Below, in pieces: positions 42,025-51,876 of a stretch of 60,966 bases of DNA. The notes beneath the pieces were generated by a model. That model made no database searches. It was not told where the DNA came from and saw only the letters and a list, made by a program, of their open reading frames with translations. Source of the stretch: Treponema sp. (GTDB taxonomy: Bacteria > Spirochaetota > Spirochaetia > Treponematales > Treponemataceae); NCBI GenBank assembly GCA_016290335.1, contig JAEETM010000012.1:1-60966 (forward strand). The letters are read 5' to 3'. Every line of letters starts with the position of its first letter. Within the stretch, counting starts at the first letter, position 1. The position numbers and the translations under genes are program-made.

Positions 42025-43026
42025 ATGAATACCAATATAGATTTAAGTATTATTGTAGTTTCTTATAATGAAGCAGAATATCTTACAAAAGCAATTAATA
42101 GCTGTCTGGATATATTAAAAGAAAATAGGATTGAAATTATAATTGGAGATGACGGTTCTTCTGATAATTCATTAGAAATTATAAAATCATTTTTAGAAAA
42201 ATATCCAGATTTTATACAATTCTTTGTAATGCCTAGAGATGAAAAAGAACCTGTTATAGCATCTTTACGGGTTTCTAATGTTATAAAAAAGGCTTTAGAA
42301 ATCGCTAATGGCAAATATTGTTATATTCTTTCAGGTGATGATTATATCTGCGATCCTCAATTTTTAATTAAATCACTTGAAGTATTAAATGAAAATGAAA
42401 AATATTCATCAACAGTTGCTAAGTCATATACCTTGATTTGGCCAGATTCAACAAAAAAAGATATTCATGTACCTTCAATAACTCCAAAACTTTATTGGAC
42501 TGGTTCTTATAGTCATATTTCATGTTTTGTATTCAGAAAAGAAATTGCATTAAAAAATATATTAGATCGTTTTTTTGATGATACAGGATTGGAATATTCA
42601 TTAATTAACAAAACTAATACCTGGAAATATCTTGATTATACAGCTTTCTATTACAGACAAAGAGATAAGAGTATAATGCACAGTTCAAACCAAACAGAAT
42701 TAAGCATAATAGAATTAATGCTGTGTCAGGACTGTTTAAATCAAAAAAAGAATATTGGAAGTTCATATATTTATCCTCGTTTTTCCTCATCCTTGAATTA
42801 TCTTTTTACAAACCGACACGAATTAACAGATTTGAAATATAAAAAATATATTGATAGCTGTAATCGTTTTAAAAATAATATTCTAAAAGAATTGTTAGAT
42901 TATGATCATAATAACATTTTAAAAAAATCAAAATTATTATTTTTGCTGGGTTATTCTAAATATTTATCATCATTTCATTTTAGATTATTAAGACATATTT
43001 ATTTAAAATTAACTAAGCAAAAATAA
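42025..43026 (+). CDS. GT2 family glycosyltransferase
   Basis: The 333-residue GT-A protein has the N-terminal SIIVVSYNEAEYLTKAINSC and IGDDGSSDNSLEI, followed by SGDDYICDPQ with the metal-binding acidic pair. This is the usual GT2 inverting fold of repeat-unit assembly. The C-terminal part is Lys/Asn-rich and divergent. AAGGA precedes the ATG. Donor sugar unknown. Confidence 0.87.
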   Translation: MNTNIDLSIIVVSYNEAEYLTKAINSCLDILKENRIEIIIGDDGSSDNSLEIIKSFLEKYPDFIQFFVMPRDEKEPVIASLRVSNVIKKALEIANGKYCYILSGDDYICDPQFLIKSLEVLNENEKYSSTVAKSYTLIWPDSTKKDIHVPSITPKLYWTGSYSHISCFVFRKEIALKNILDRFFDDTGLEYSLINKTNTWKYLDYTAFYYRQRDKSIMHSSNQTELSIIELMLCQDCLNQKKNIGSSYIYPRFSSSLNYLFTNRHELTDLKYKKYIDSCNRFKNNILKELLDYDHNNILKKSKLLFLLGYSKYLSSFHFRLLRHIYLKLTKQK

Positions 43027-43064
43027 GGCTTAATTCAATTCTTTTATATTTTATTATTATATTT

Positions 43065-43070
43065 TATAAT
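43065..43070 (+). promoter_or_regulatory. TATAAT just before the acyltransferase start
   Basis: TATAAT ends 7 nt before the ATG at 43078 and there is no Shine-Dalgarno sequence in between. Transcription would begin at or next to the start codon. The surroundings are very A/T-rich, so chance matches are possible. Confidence 0.4.
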
Positions 43071-43077
43071 TATTTTT

Positions 43078-44178
43078 ATGAGTCGAAATTCCAATATTGA
43101 ATTATTACGTATTCTACTTATGATTTTTGTTATCATCCTTCATTATAACGGAATGAGTGGTCATGCAATGGCTTTTTGTAATGAAGGAATCAATTTTTAT
43201 TTTACAAGAATTACTGAATCTTTTTCTATTTGTGCAGTAAATTGTTTTATGATAATCAGTGGATTTTTTCTTGCATTTAATAAAGAAATTAAACTGAAAA
43301 GGATATTTCATATTTTAGGAATTGTAATAGGCATAAACTTCTTTACAGAATTTGTTTATATTGCTATTGCACGACAATTTTCCATAAAAAGTTTAATACG
43401 TTGTTTTCTTCCTGAGAATTACTTTTCCACTTTTTATATCATCACATATATTCTTTCTCCTTTTATTAATTCTGTTTTCGATAAAATAAAAGATAAAAAG
43501 AAAACGTCTTATTTTATTTCTATTCTTATTGCATTATTTATTGTTTACCCTACATTATATGATTCTATAACAAAGCATTTTGACATTACTCTTTCCGGAC
43601 TTGATACCATAAATGGAGCTGGATTAGGAAATGCAGGTGGATATACTATTGTCAATTTTATAGTAATGTATTGCATTGGAGCTTATTTACGACGTTTTCC
43701 ATCAGTATTTAAAAAACATAAACTTTTAATCATTCTTTCATATATTCTATCAGTTTTAATAATTTTCTTAAATCAACTGTTTATCCCGGAAACAGCCTTA
43801 TGTTATTACAATATTTTTGTGGTAATAAATGCAATTTGTATTTTTCTTATATTTTTACATTTTAATTTTTCTGTACCTGCAATAAACTATGTGAGCAAAG
43901 CAACTCTTGGTGTTTTCTGTTTACATATTAGTGCCGCTGCTGATTTTTTATGGGAAAGATTTAACATACAGGAAGCATGCATAAAATCTGGTGGTGTTAT
44001 TCTAAATACAATTATTTCAGTTTCTGTTATGACAATCATTTGTTATAGTTGTGATTTGCTTCTTCAAATTATAATTAAACCAATAAGAAATCTGATGAAT
44101 AAATCAGTTTTATATAATAAAACTATCTCTTTTGAAGATTCAGAAACAGGTGAAAATAATGCATTATCTTCGAAATAA
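43078..44178 (+). CDS. Acyltransferase 3 (OafA/YrhL-like) membrane protein
   Basis: The 366-residue protein has about ten membrane helices and starts MSRNSNIELLRILLMIFVII, the classic N-terminus of acyltransferase-3 proteins with the conserved Arg and a following His (ILHYNG). It probably adds an acetyl or succinyl group to a sugar of the repeat unit. The next gene begins 20 nt before its stop. The predicted transcript may be leaderless. Confidence 0.85.
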   Translation: MSRNSNIELLRILLMIFVIILHYNGMSGHAMAFCNEGINFYFTRITESFSICAVNCFMIISGFFLAFNKEIKLKRIFHILGIVIGINFFTEFVYIAIARQFSIKSLIRCFLPENYFSTFYIITYILSPFINSVFDKIKDKKKTSYFISILIALFIVYPTLYDSITKHFDITLSGLDTINGAGLGNAGGYTIVNFIVMYCIGAYLRRFPSVFKKHKLLIILSYILSVLIIFLNQLFIPETALCYYNIFVVINAICIFLIFLHFNFSVPAINYVSKATLGVFCLHISAAADFLWERFNIQEACIKSGGVILNTIISVSVMTIICYSCDLLLQIIIKPIRNLMNKSVLYNKTISFEDSETGENNALSSK

Positions 44179-45268
44179 AAAAAATCAATTATCTTTAGAA
44201 AAGCAGGAAAATAAAACAAGATTTGTTGATAATACTCTTAACGTAAAATCTTTCCCAAATGCTACTATCGTACCCTTTCAAGGCTGTTTTGATGACCAAA
44301 AAGCTTTTATAGACGGAACATGGCTTCATGAAATTACTAGCTTTGAATATAAACAGACAGATTCACATAATTTTGCACATATAAAAAAAGCCGTTTATCT
44401 TGGATGCTTTGTAAATATCTGGGGCCATTGTATAACTGACGGATTAAAAAGACTCTGGTTTTTTTATTCAAATTACTTTTCTCCACAAGAAGATTTAATG
44501 TTTGTTTATATAAAAGTAAATACATTATCATTACCAGATAATTTCATAACAATTCTTAATTATCTATTGCCAGAAAAAATTGTTTTGCAGGAAATTAAAG
44601 AAACTACAATAGTTGATGAACTTTATATTCCTGATGTAAGCTTTTTTTCAAGTGAAATTGACGGAAAACTTTATTCTAAAGAATTTTTATCTACATTAAA
44701 TTTGCTTAAGCAAACCTATACAAAACCACAAAATTTTGAACCGTATGATAAGATTTATTTAAGTCGAACTGCTTTAAAATCTCACATTGAATTTGGCGAA
44801 CAGAATATTGAAAAATTGTTTGAATCATCGGGTTTTAAAATAATTCATCCACAGAACTACACGCTCGAAGAACAACTCTTTTTATATCAAAATTGTAATT
44901 ATTTTGCATCACTGGAGGGGTCAAGCGCACATAATTCTATTTTTTGCAAACCAGGAACTAATGTTTATATTCTAAGAAAATCTGACTTTATAAATGCATA
45001 TCAATTAGCGGTAGATAAAATCAACGAAACAAAAACTATCTATATAGATTGTAATTATTCCATAATGAATTCTAAAAGAAAACCATGGACAGGACCTTAT
45101 TTTTTATATCCCAACAAACAACTTTGTTTATGTATGGAACAAAATTTCAATCTTCACGTAAAACCTCATTTCCCATTCCTGCTTTTTATAAAATATATTT
45201 GCGCATCTTTATACGATAAAGCACTAAACTTGCTTCGCGACATATATCATTTATTTCGCAGGAAGTAA
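44159..45268 (+). CDS. GT61-like glycosyltransferase (DUF563)
   Basis: The 369-residue protein has CFVNIWGHCITDGLKRLW, IYLSRTALKS and EEQLFLYQNCNYFASLEGSS, then AHNSIFCKPG. This is the arrangement of GT61/DUF563 glycosyltransferases, where G-H-x-x-x-D and the late E-G-S-S/H-G-S positions are active-site elements. The ATG at 44159 is preferred to that at 44132 because AGGTGA is correctly placed and the longer reading overlaps the previous gene more. Donor unknown. Confidence 0.78.
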   Translation: MHYLRNKKNQLSLEKQENKTRFVDNTLNVKSFPNATIVPFQGCFDDQKAFIDGTWLHEITSFEYKQTDSHNFAHIKKAVYLGCFVNIWGHCITDGLKRLWFFYSNYFSPQEDLMFVYIKVNTLSLPDNFITILNYLLPEKIVLQEIKETTIVDELYIPDVSFFSSEIDGKLYSKEFLSTLNLLKQTYTKPQNFEPYDKIYLSRTALKSHIEFGEQNIEKLFESSGFKIIHPQNYTLEEQLFLYQNCNYFASLEGSSAHNSIFCKPGTNVYILRKSDFINAYQLAVDKINETKTIYIDCNYSIMNSKRKPWTGPYFLYPNKQLCLCMEQNFNLHVKPHFPFLLFIKYICASLYDKALNLLRDIYHLFRRK

Positions 45269-45319
45269 TATTGTGTTACATTTTTTCTTAAAAAAACTGA
45301 TTCTTTTTATTTTATACTG

Positions 45320-45325
45320 TATAAT
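45320..45325 (+). promoter_or_regulatory. TATAAT giving a leaderless GT2 transcript
   Basis: TATAAT ends exactly 6 nt before the ATG at 45332, the same spacing as at the aminotransferase start at 12579, and no ribosome site is present. Initiation would fall on the ATG. Confidence 0.5.
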
Positions 45326-45331
45326 TTAATT

Positions 45332-46303
45332 ATGATTGAAGAAGCCCCTTTTTTCACAGTTTTACTTTTAACATATAATTCTGACTGGGTAAAAACAAAA
45401 CAAACACTTTTATCAATAATAGAACAGGAAAATGTTTCTTTTGAAATTGTAATTTCTGATGATGGTTCTAAAGAAAATAATTCTGATAAAATCATACATT
45501 TTTTTGAAGAAAATAATTTTACTAAATACAAAATTGTTCAAAATCAAAATAACCAGGGAACAGTACAGAATATTTTATCTGGTCTAAAAGTTGTATCTGG
45601 TGAATTTGTAAAACCAATTAGTTCCGGCGATTTTTTTTATTCAAAAGATTCATTAAAAAAAGCTTATGATTACATTCTAAAAGATAACAAACAAGCCGCT
45701 GCCTATTTTGGTAGAACTGCATACTACAGTCTTAATGATAATAAACCAATAATACAGACAGGATTATCTCATCCACACGACATACGTCCTTATCAGAAAC
45801 AAAATTATAGAAAAATTAAAAGAAATTATTTTATACGTCATGATACAATTTTAGGTGCAAGTGTAATCTATCACACCGAAGCCTTTAAAAATCATCTTTT
45901 AACTCTTTCAGATTTTGTTAAATTCGCAGAAGATTATTCGTTAATTTCAATTCTTGCAAGCAATCAAAAAATAAAACTTATAACAAATGAAACGAACACT
46001 GAAGATTTCTTTATCTGGTATGAATCTGCAACAGGTATTTCAACTCAAAAACAATCAAAATGGCACGAAATACTATATTCCGAATTGGAAAAAACATTTA
46101 GATATCTCTATGACAATAAGCTTATTTCTCACAGCATTTATGATTCCAACTTTTCACCTTCAAAAATAAAACGATTTTCAATTCATATTACAAAAGATAC
46201 CTTTTTTTATATCAAAAACAAATTGATAAAGACTAAAAGCATAGGCTTTGACAACTTAAATCCAGACTCTTCATTTCTAACGCATCTTCTGGAGGTTAAA
46301 TAA
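45332..46303 (+). CDS. GT2 family glycosyltransferase
   Basis: The 323-residue protein has FTVLLLTYNSDWVKTKQTLL and ISDDGSKENNSD with the metal-coordinating SGDFFYSKDS. It is a typical GT-A inverting transferase. It starts 63 nt after GT61, with a TATAAT-only leaderless-type start. The next GT2 gene starts 3 nt after its stop and its ribosome site lies inside this gene. Confidence 0.87.
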   Translation: MIEEAPFFTVLLLTYNSDWVKTKQTLLSIIEQENVSFEIVISDDGSKENNSDKIIHFFEENNFTKYKIVQNQNNQGTVQNILSGLKVVSGEFVKPISSGDFFYSKDSLKKAYDYILKDNKQAAAYFGRTAYYSLNDNKPIIQTGLSHPHDIRPYQKQNYRKIKRNYFIRHDTILGASVIYHTEAFKNHLLTLSDFVKFAEDYSLISILASNQKIKLITNETNTEDFFIWYESATGISTQKQSKWHEILYSELEKTFRYLYDNKLISHSIYDSNFSPSKIKRFSIHITKDTFFYIKNKLIKTKSIGFDNLNPDSSFLTHLLEVK

Positions 46304-46306
46304 ACA

Positions 46307-47275
46307 ATGATTTCCATTGCAATGGCAACTTATAATGGTCAGAACTATATAAAAGAACAGCTTGATTCTATTCTTTCTCAAACCTATAAGGATTTCGAGC
46401 TTATTATCTGCGATGACTGCTCAAAAGATAAAACTCCTTCCATTCTTAAGGAATATACAGCAAAAGACAGCAGAATTACAGTTTTTATAAACGATACAAA
46501 TCTCGGCTTCAAAAAAAACTTTGAAAAAGCAATACAAAACTGTCATGGAGAATATATTGCTTTCTGCGATCAGGATGATATATGGACACCAAATCATCTT
46601 GAAATACTATATTCTCAAATTGAAAATAAAGACTTAATTTGTGGAAATGCAAAGCTCATTGACTCAAATGGCAATGATATGAATACAACAACACATGAAT
46701 GCCTTTCCAGCTTCATTCTCCCTGAATCTAGCACCGAACAATTCAAGAATCTGTTATACGGCAATTTTGCACAGGGTACAGCAATGATGATTACAAAAGA
46801 ACTTGCGCAAAAAATCATACCAATTCCACAAACCGTAAAATATCATGACTGGTGGGCTGCTTCTATTGCTTCATTAAATAATGGATGTAAATACACAGAT
46901 GAAATTGTTTTATTATACAGACAGCACGGAACAAATCAAACAGTCACAAATAAATATAATATTACCACAGCAATTAAACACGCAATTGAAAAAAAACAGG
47001 AAATGAAGCTTGAATACCAGGAAAAAATTAAATATTCCGAAGAATTGCAGGAAAGATTTCTAACAAACCTATCAGAATATAAAGATTCAAAAGCTTTTCA
47101 AGAATACAAGGCTTCAATTTCAGAATGTATTGACTATTACTCAGGGCTTCTTTCAAAAAAAAGAAAATCAAAAAAACTTTTCAAGAAAAACTACAATTCC
47201 ATCTACTGGGTAAGAAATCCCTCCTCAAAATTATATTTTCTAAGATTTATTAAGGTATTCATTTTAAATATATAA
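46307..47275 (+). CDS. GT2 family glycosyltransferase
   Basis: The 322-residue protein begins ISIAMATYNGQNYIKEQLDS, with ICDDCSKDKTPSIL and CDQDDIWTPNHLE. The CDQDDIW motif is characteristic of rhamnosyl- and related transferases of capsule loci. GGAGG in the end of the previous gene precedes the ATG, so they are coupled. It would work with the RfbD-derived dTDP-rhamnose, though this is an inference. Confidence 0.88.
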   Translation: MISIAMATYNGQNYIKEQLDSILSQTYKDFELIICDDCSKDKTPSILKEYTAKDSRITVFINDTNLGFKKNFEKAIQNCHGEYIAFCDQDDIWTPNHLEILYSQIENKDLICGNAKLIDSNGNDMNTTTHECLSSFILPESSTEQFKNLLYGNFAQGTAMMITKELAQKIIPIPQTVKYHDWWAASIASLNNGCKYTDEIVLLYRQHGTNQTVTNKYNITTAIKHAIEKKQEMKLEYQEKIKYSEELQERFLTNLSEYKDSKAFQEYKASISECIDYYSGLLSKKRKSKKLFKKNYNSIYWVRNPSSKLYFLRFIKVFILNI

Positions 47276-47301
47276 GCTCCTCTATTTCCCTCTTTATAAT
47301 T

Positions 47302-47330
47302 TTGTGTTATTCTACCATAAACACTATAAA
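47302..47330 (+). promoter_or_regulatory. Possible promoter of the Dlt-like module
   Basis: TTGTGT (47302-47307) and TATAAA (47325-47330) are 17 nt apart and end 11 nt before the MBOAT start, which lacks a ribosome site. The -35 is weak. Confidence 0.4.
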
Positions 47331-47341
47331 ATGGACAAAAT

Positions 47342-48913
47342 ATGGAGTTTTATTCACTACAATTCTTAATATTTTTAATCATCTCCTTAATATTCTATTA
47401 TTATCTGCCAAAAAAGTTTTCCTGGATTGTACTTCTTACCGTCAGTTTGATTTTTTACTCTTTCTTTGGCATTAAAAACTTTCTTTTTATTTTTCTTGTT
47501 GCCGCTGCGGTATTTACAGGAACCTTTTTTATGCAGCGCATTTCAGATTCCTATACTGCAAAAAAGGATGATTTTGCCACTAAAGAAGAAAGAAAACAGT
47601 ATAAAGCCTGTTGCCTTACCAAAAAAAGGATTATTCTGGGAGTTGTTTTAGCCTTTGTTTTTGGACTTCTTGCAATTCTTAAATATTTTGAACCGATTTT
47701 AAATTATTTTTTAGTTTCGGCAGGTAAAAATCAGGCAGCATTCCATATTCTTCTTCCACTGGGAATCTCTTTTTATACATTCCAGTCTGTAGGTTATCTG
47801 ATTGATGTTTACCATGAAAAATATACAGCTCAGACCAATTTCTTTAAGTTTCTTCTGTTTATGTCCTGGTTTCCACAGATTATTCAGGGACCGATAAACC
47901 GCTACGATTCTCTTGCACCACAATTTTTCGAACGCAAACCTCTTTCTTACGAAAACTTTTGCAGGGCAATGGCTCTCTTTTTACTTGGACTTTTCAAAAA
48001 GTACGCAATTGCAAATATGCTTGTTGATTCAATCGCCCAGATTTTTGATACACCAGATCTCAGTCTTACAGGCTCAGTTTCTGCTTTTGGAATCTTAATG
48101 TATTCAGCACAGCAATATGCCGATTTTTCGGGCGGTATAGATATGGTTCTTGCAGTTTCGCAATTATTCGGCATAACAATGATGCAGAACTTCAAGCAGC
48201 CTTATTTTTCCATAAATCTTGGTGATTTCTGGCGCAGATGGCACATTTCTTTAGGAGCCTGGATGCGCGACTATGTTTTTTACCCTTTTGCACTATTAAA
48301 GGGAATGCAGCGTTTTGGTAAATGGTGCAGCAACCGCTTTGGCAAGCATTTCGGCAGAGTTCTCCCTGCAGGCATAGCCAATATTCTTGTTTTTCTTATC
48401 GTAGGCATCTGGCACGGACCGGAGCTTCATTATGTACTCTGGGGACTTTACAACGGAATTATAATTGCACTCAGCGACATTCTTGCTCCAGCCTTTGCTA
48501 AATCAGCCAATATCCTTCACCTAAACGTAAAATCAAAGGCTTTTCACGTTTTCAGAATAATCAGAACATTTATAATCGTAAACATCGGCTGGTATTTTGA
48601 CAGAATCTACGATGTTCGCCATTGTTTTGACTGTCTTAAAAATCTTTTCTGCAACTTTTCACTTTCAACCTTCCAGACCGACATAACAGGCATAATCGGA
48701 AGATTTTCAGAAGGAATGGGAATTGCTGTTTTTTCTATCATCATCCTGTTTATTTACAGTCTTCTCAAAGAAAATAATGTTGATGTATATAAAACAATCG
48801 GACGTGCTCCTTTTGTAATCAGATGGGGCATTTATGTTATGGTGATTTTAATATTCTTAATTTCATTTATGTCTGTAACAGTACAGCAAGGATTCTTATA
48901 TGCGAACTTCTAA
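47342..48913 (+). CDS. MBOAT O-acyltransferase (AlgI/DltB-like)
   Basis: The 523-residue protein has about ten membrane helices and the conserved histidine in GIWHGPELHYVLWGLYNGI near residue 358. SWFPQIIQGPINRYD and FSGGIDMVLAVSQLFG are typical AlgI/DltB motifs. These enzymes carry acyl or D-alanyl groups across the membrane onto envelope glycans. It is the first gene of a run with an SGNH-like partner, a DltA-like ligase, a PLP decarboxylase and a carrier protein, so an aminoacyl or acyl decoration is likely. Confidence 0.93.
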   Translation: MEFYSLQFLIFLIISLIFYYYLPKKFSWIVLLTVSLIFYSFFGIKNFLFIFLVAAAVFTGTFFMQRISDSYTAKKDDFATKEERKQYKACCLTKKRIILGVVLAFVFGLLAILKYFEPILNYFLVSAGKNQAAFHILLPLGISFYTFQSVGYLIDVYHEKYTAQTNFFKFLLFMSWFPQIIQGPINRYDSLAPQFFERKPLSYENFCRAMALFLLGLFKKYAIANMLVDSIAQIFDTPDLSLTGSVSAFGILMYSAQQYADFSGGIDMVLAVSQLFGITMMQNFKQPYFSINLGDFWRRWHISLGAWMRDYVFYPFALLKGMQRFGKWCSNRFGKHFGRVLPAGIANILVFLIVGIWHGPELHYVLWGLYNGIIIALSDILAPAFAKSANILHLNVKSKAFHVFRIIRTFIIVNIGWYFDRIYDVRHCFDCLKNLFCNFSLSTFQTDITGIIGRFSEGMGIAVFSIIILFIYSLLKENNVDVYKTIGRAPFVIRWGIYVMVILIFLISFMSVTVQQGFLYANF

Positions 48914-50270
48914 AATCCCTTCAAAAGTTACTAAAATAATATATACAATTATCTCTGTTGTCCTGTTTTTTCTGTTAAACTCACTTTTATGCTTTATATT
49001 GATTCCGCCTGTAGGTTCAAGCGAAAAAATGTGGTCTCTTTACAGGCAGCAGCAAGAACTTGATATGGTCTATACAGGAACCTCCCTGTGTTATGCCGCA
49101 ATTGATAATTCAACAATAGATTCCGTACTCGGCACAAAATCCTTTAATATGGCAACAGCTTCGCAGGAACTGAACAATACTTATGAAGCAATAGAAACTG
49201 CAATAAAAGACCATAAAATAAAAAGAGCAGTACTCACCTTTTCTTATTTAAATCTTATTGAATACAATAACGTTCAGGCAGAAACCTGCTTTTTTAAGGA
49301 AAGAATCAAATGGTTGCCATTTCCTCAAAAAATAAAAGAAAGCGTTAAGTTTGCCTTTGACAAAAAGCATTTTTCAAAACCGACTTCAATCAACTTTCTG
49401 TTTCCATGGATTTTTTCTCATGTTAAATTCCGACCTTACCGCATAATTGAAAATTCAAAAGACAAGATGAACAAAAACACAGAATCGTATCAGAATATTT
49501 ACAACACAATTAACGTTTCTGCCGATTGTACACTTGATTACAACACAGTTGGAAACGAAAACTCAAAAACTGTTTATGTCGGCCTTAAATATAACTTTGG
49601 AAAGTTTACAGGAGAAGTCTTTGAACAGCTTGAAAAAATAATCACTCTATGTAAGCAGAATGATGTAGATTTAATGCTTATAAATCCACCAAAACCACGT
49701 CAGGATGTTCTTTGTTATGGAGAAGAATATTTTTCACTGAATAAGTTTGTAAATGAATATGCCCAAAAACAGGGCTTTGATTATTATGATTTTAATATCA
49801 TCAAGCCGGAAATCTTTGAAAATCACGAAGATTATTATTCAGATTTTGAACACGTAAACATAAAGGGCCAGAAAGCGTTTTCTACCGCACTTGCAAAGTT
49901 TATTCTCCTGCGTGATGAAGCTAAAAAAAATGGGACAAGTCTTTCCAATCTTTTCTATAATCAGGATGAATACTTTGAAACAATAAAAGACATTGCCTGT
50001 ATTTATTTTGATTTAGAGCAGCCTTCTGCCAGACAGGTAGATTTTACAGCACACGCTTATACAGGAAAAAGTGTTACTGTTCTTTATCAGGCACTTGTAA
50101 AAAAACAGTCAGATAAAGAGTTTTCCGTAATAAACAATTATTCTGCTCAGAATGCGTTTACCTTTACACCACAGGAAGCTGGAACCTACACCATAAGGGT
50201 AAATGCCAAAACTTCAGACTCACAAAAGGATTATGACAGGTATTACGAGCAGCAAATTGTCATAAAATAA
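48900..50270 (+). CDS. SGNH-like MBOAT partner (DltD/AlgJ type)
   Basis: The 456-residue protein has one N-terminal membrane helix (about 11-34). An SGNH-like domain follows, with YTGTSLCYAAID as the Ser block near residue 61 and DFEHVNIKGQKAF as the C-terminal Asp-x-x-His block near 320. A C-terminal beta-sandwich (about 385-456) resembles Ig-like carbohydrate or surface domains. Proteins of this kind act next to MBOAT enzymes in moving acyl groups. It overlaps the MBOAT gene by 14 nt. The extra C-terminal domain is unusual for DltD. Confidence 0.78.
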   Translation: MRTSKIPSKVTKIIYTIISVVLFFLLNSLLCFILIPPVGSSEKMWSLYRQQQELDMVYTGTSLCYAAIDNSTIDSVLGTKSFNMATASQELNNTYEAIETAIKDHKIKRAVLTFSYLNLIEYNNVQAETCFFKERIKWLPFPQKIKESVKFAFDKKHFSKPTSINFLFPWIFSHVKFRPYRIIENSKDKMNKNTESYQNIYNTINVSADCTLDYNTVGNENSKTVYVGLKYNFGKFTGEVFEQLEKIITLCKQNDVDLMLINPPKPRQDVLCYGEEYFSLNKFVNEYAQKQGFDYYDFNIIKPEIFENHEDYYSDFEHVNIKGQKAFSTALAKFILLRDEAKKNGTSLSNLFYNQDEYFETIKDIACIYFDLEQPSARQVDFTAHAYTGKSVTVLYQALVKKQSDKEFSVINNYSAQNAFTFTPQEAGTYTIRVNAKTSDSQKDYDRYYEQQIVIK

Positions 50271-50301
50271 TTGATGAATGATTATAGAAGGAACCTTAAC
50301 T

Positions 50302-51876
50302 ATGCCAGAAATAACTAATTCTACAAATGATTTGAATAAAACAAGCATTTTACAATGGCTCGAAAACAGTGCAAAAAGCTTTCCAAATAAACCAGCCTTT
50401 ACTGATGCCTTTTCAAGCATAACCTTTTCAGAATTAGAAAATAAATCAAAAGCTGCAGCCGCTGTAATTTGTAAATATGCACTCCCCCAGACTCCTGTTG
50501 CCTTTTATCTTGAAAAAAGTACAGCTGCAGTCTGCGGAATGATGGGAACCGTTTATGCCGGATGCTTTTATTCTTTTGTTGATGTTCGTCAGCCCGAAAC
50601 AAGAGCAAAAACTGTTCTTCAAACATTAAATCCATCTTTAATCATTACTGATGAAGAAAACTATAACAAACTGCAGGCTTTTTCAGATATAAAGTGCATT
50701 AAACTGGAAGAATTATTTTCACAAGTCACAGATAACAAAAAAGCTGCGGAACAAACAGAAGAAATACTTCTTCAAAGAAAAAACAACTCTCTGGACATAG
50801 ATCCATTGTACGTTAATTTTACAAGTGGCAGCACAGGAACGCCAAAAGGTGTAACAGTATCTCACCGTTGCGTTATAGATTTTATTCCTGTTTTCTGCGA
50901 ACAGTTTTCTTTAACCCACGAAGATTCCTTCTGTAATCAGGCTCCCTTTGACTTTGATGTTTCTGTAAAGGATATATATTCTGGACTTTATCTTGGAGCA
51001 ACCGTTCATCTTATTCCGCGTGAATACTTTTCTGCACCATTAAAGCTCATGGATTTTATCTGCGAAAAAAAACCGACAGTTCTTGTCTGGGCAGTAAGTG
51101 CCTTATGCTTTGTTTCAATAATGAAAGGACTCGATTATAAGGTTCCTGATTCAATTAAAACCATTATGTTCAGCGGCGAAGTTATGCCTGTTAAACAGCT
51201 TCATGTGTGGCAAAAGTTCCTGCCTTCTGTACGCTTTATAAATGTTTATGGACCAACCGAAATTACCTGTAACTGTACATTCCATATATTGAATAAAGAA
51301 TATTCCGATAACGAAAACATACCGATTGGAAAACCTTTTAAAAACGAAAAAGTTTTTCTTCTTGATGAAGACAACAAGCTTATTTCTGCACCAAATCTTC
51401 CGGGAGAACTCTGCGTAAGCGGAACCAGCGTAGCGTTAGGCTACTATAACAATAAGGAACGTACAGACGAAGCTTTTGTTCAGAATCCGCTTAATCCATA
51501 TTATAACGAAACAATTTACCGTACCGGCGACCTTGCTAAATATGATGATGAAGGTAACCTGCTTTATATAGGACGCAAGGATTTTCAAATTAAACACATG
51601 GGCCACAGAATTGAGCTTGGAGAAATAGAAACCGTTACAATGTCTCTTGAAAACATAACAAGAGCCTGCAGTATTTATGATTTTGAAAAAAAACGTATTG
51701 TACTTTTCTATACAGGTGAACTGGAAAAATCTGAGCTCACTAAACAATTAAGGCTTAAGCTTCCTCCGTTTATGATTCCTTCCAGCATAAAACAAATTGA
51801 ACAAATGCCTTTGAATAAAAACGGAAAAATTGACAGGAAAGCCCTTACTTCAATTTATGAAAATGGTGGTAACTAA
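50302..51876 (+). CDS. DltA-like amino-acid/acyl adenylating ligase
   Basis: The 524-residue ANL enzyme has the P-loop NFTSGSTGTPKGV, NQAPFDFDVSVKDIY, MFSGEVMPV, VYGPTEITCN, YRTGDLAKYDDEGN, DFQIKHMGHRIELGEIE and final NGKIDRKAL. Motif order and wording resemble D-alanine-carrier ligase DltA closely. It would activate an amino acid or similar acid and load the carrier protein encoded at 53149. The ATG at 50302 with GAAGGA is preferred over 50278, which has no ribosome site. Whether the substrate is D-Ala cannot be read from sequence. Confidence 0.88.
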   Translation: MPEITNSTNDLNKTSILQWLENSAKSFPNKPAFTDAFSSITFSELENKSKAAAAVICKYALPQTPVAFYLEKSTAAVCGMMGTVYAGCFYSFVDVRQPETRAKTVLQTLNPSLIITDEENYNKLQAFSDIKCIKLEELFSQVTDNKKAAEQTEEILLQRKNNSLDIDPLYVNFTSGSTGTPKGVTVSHRCVIDFIPVFCEQFSLTHEDSFCNQAPFDFDVSVKDIYSGLYLGATVHLIPREYFSAPLKLMDFICEKKPTVLVWAVSALCFVSIMKGLDYKVPDSIKTIMFSGEVMPVKQLHVWQKFLPSVRFINVYGPTEITCNCTFHILNKEYSDNENIPIGKPFKNEKVFLLDEDNKLISAPNLPGELCVSGTSVALGYYNNKERTDEAFVQNPLNPYYNETIYRTGDLAKYDDEGNLLYIGRKDFQIKHMGHRIELGEIETVTMSLENITRACSIYDFEKKRIVLFYTGELEKSELTKQLRLKLPPFMIPSSIKQIEQMPLNKNGKIDRKALTSIYENGGN

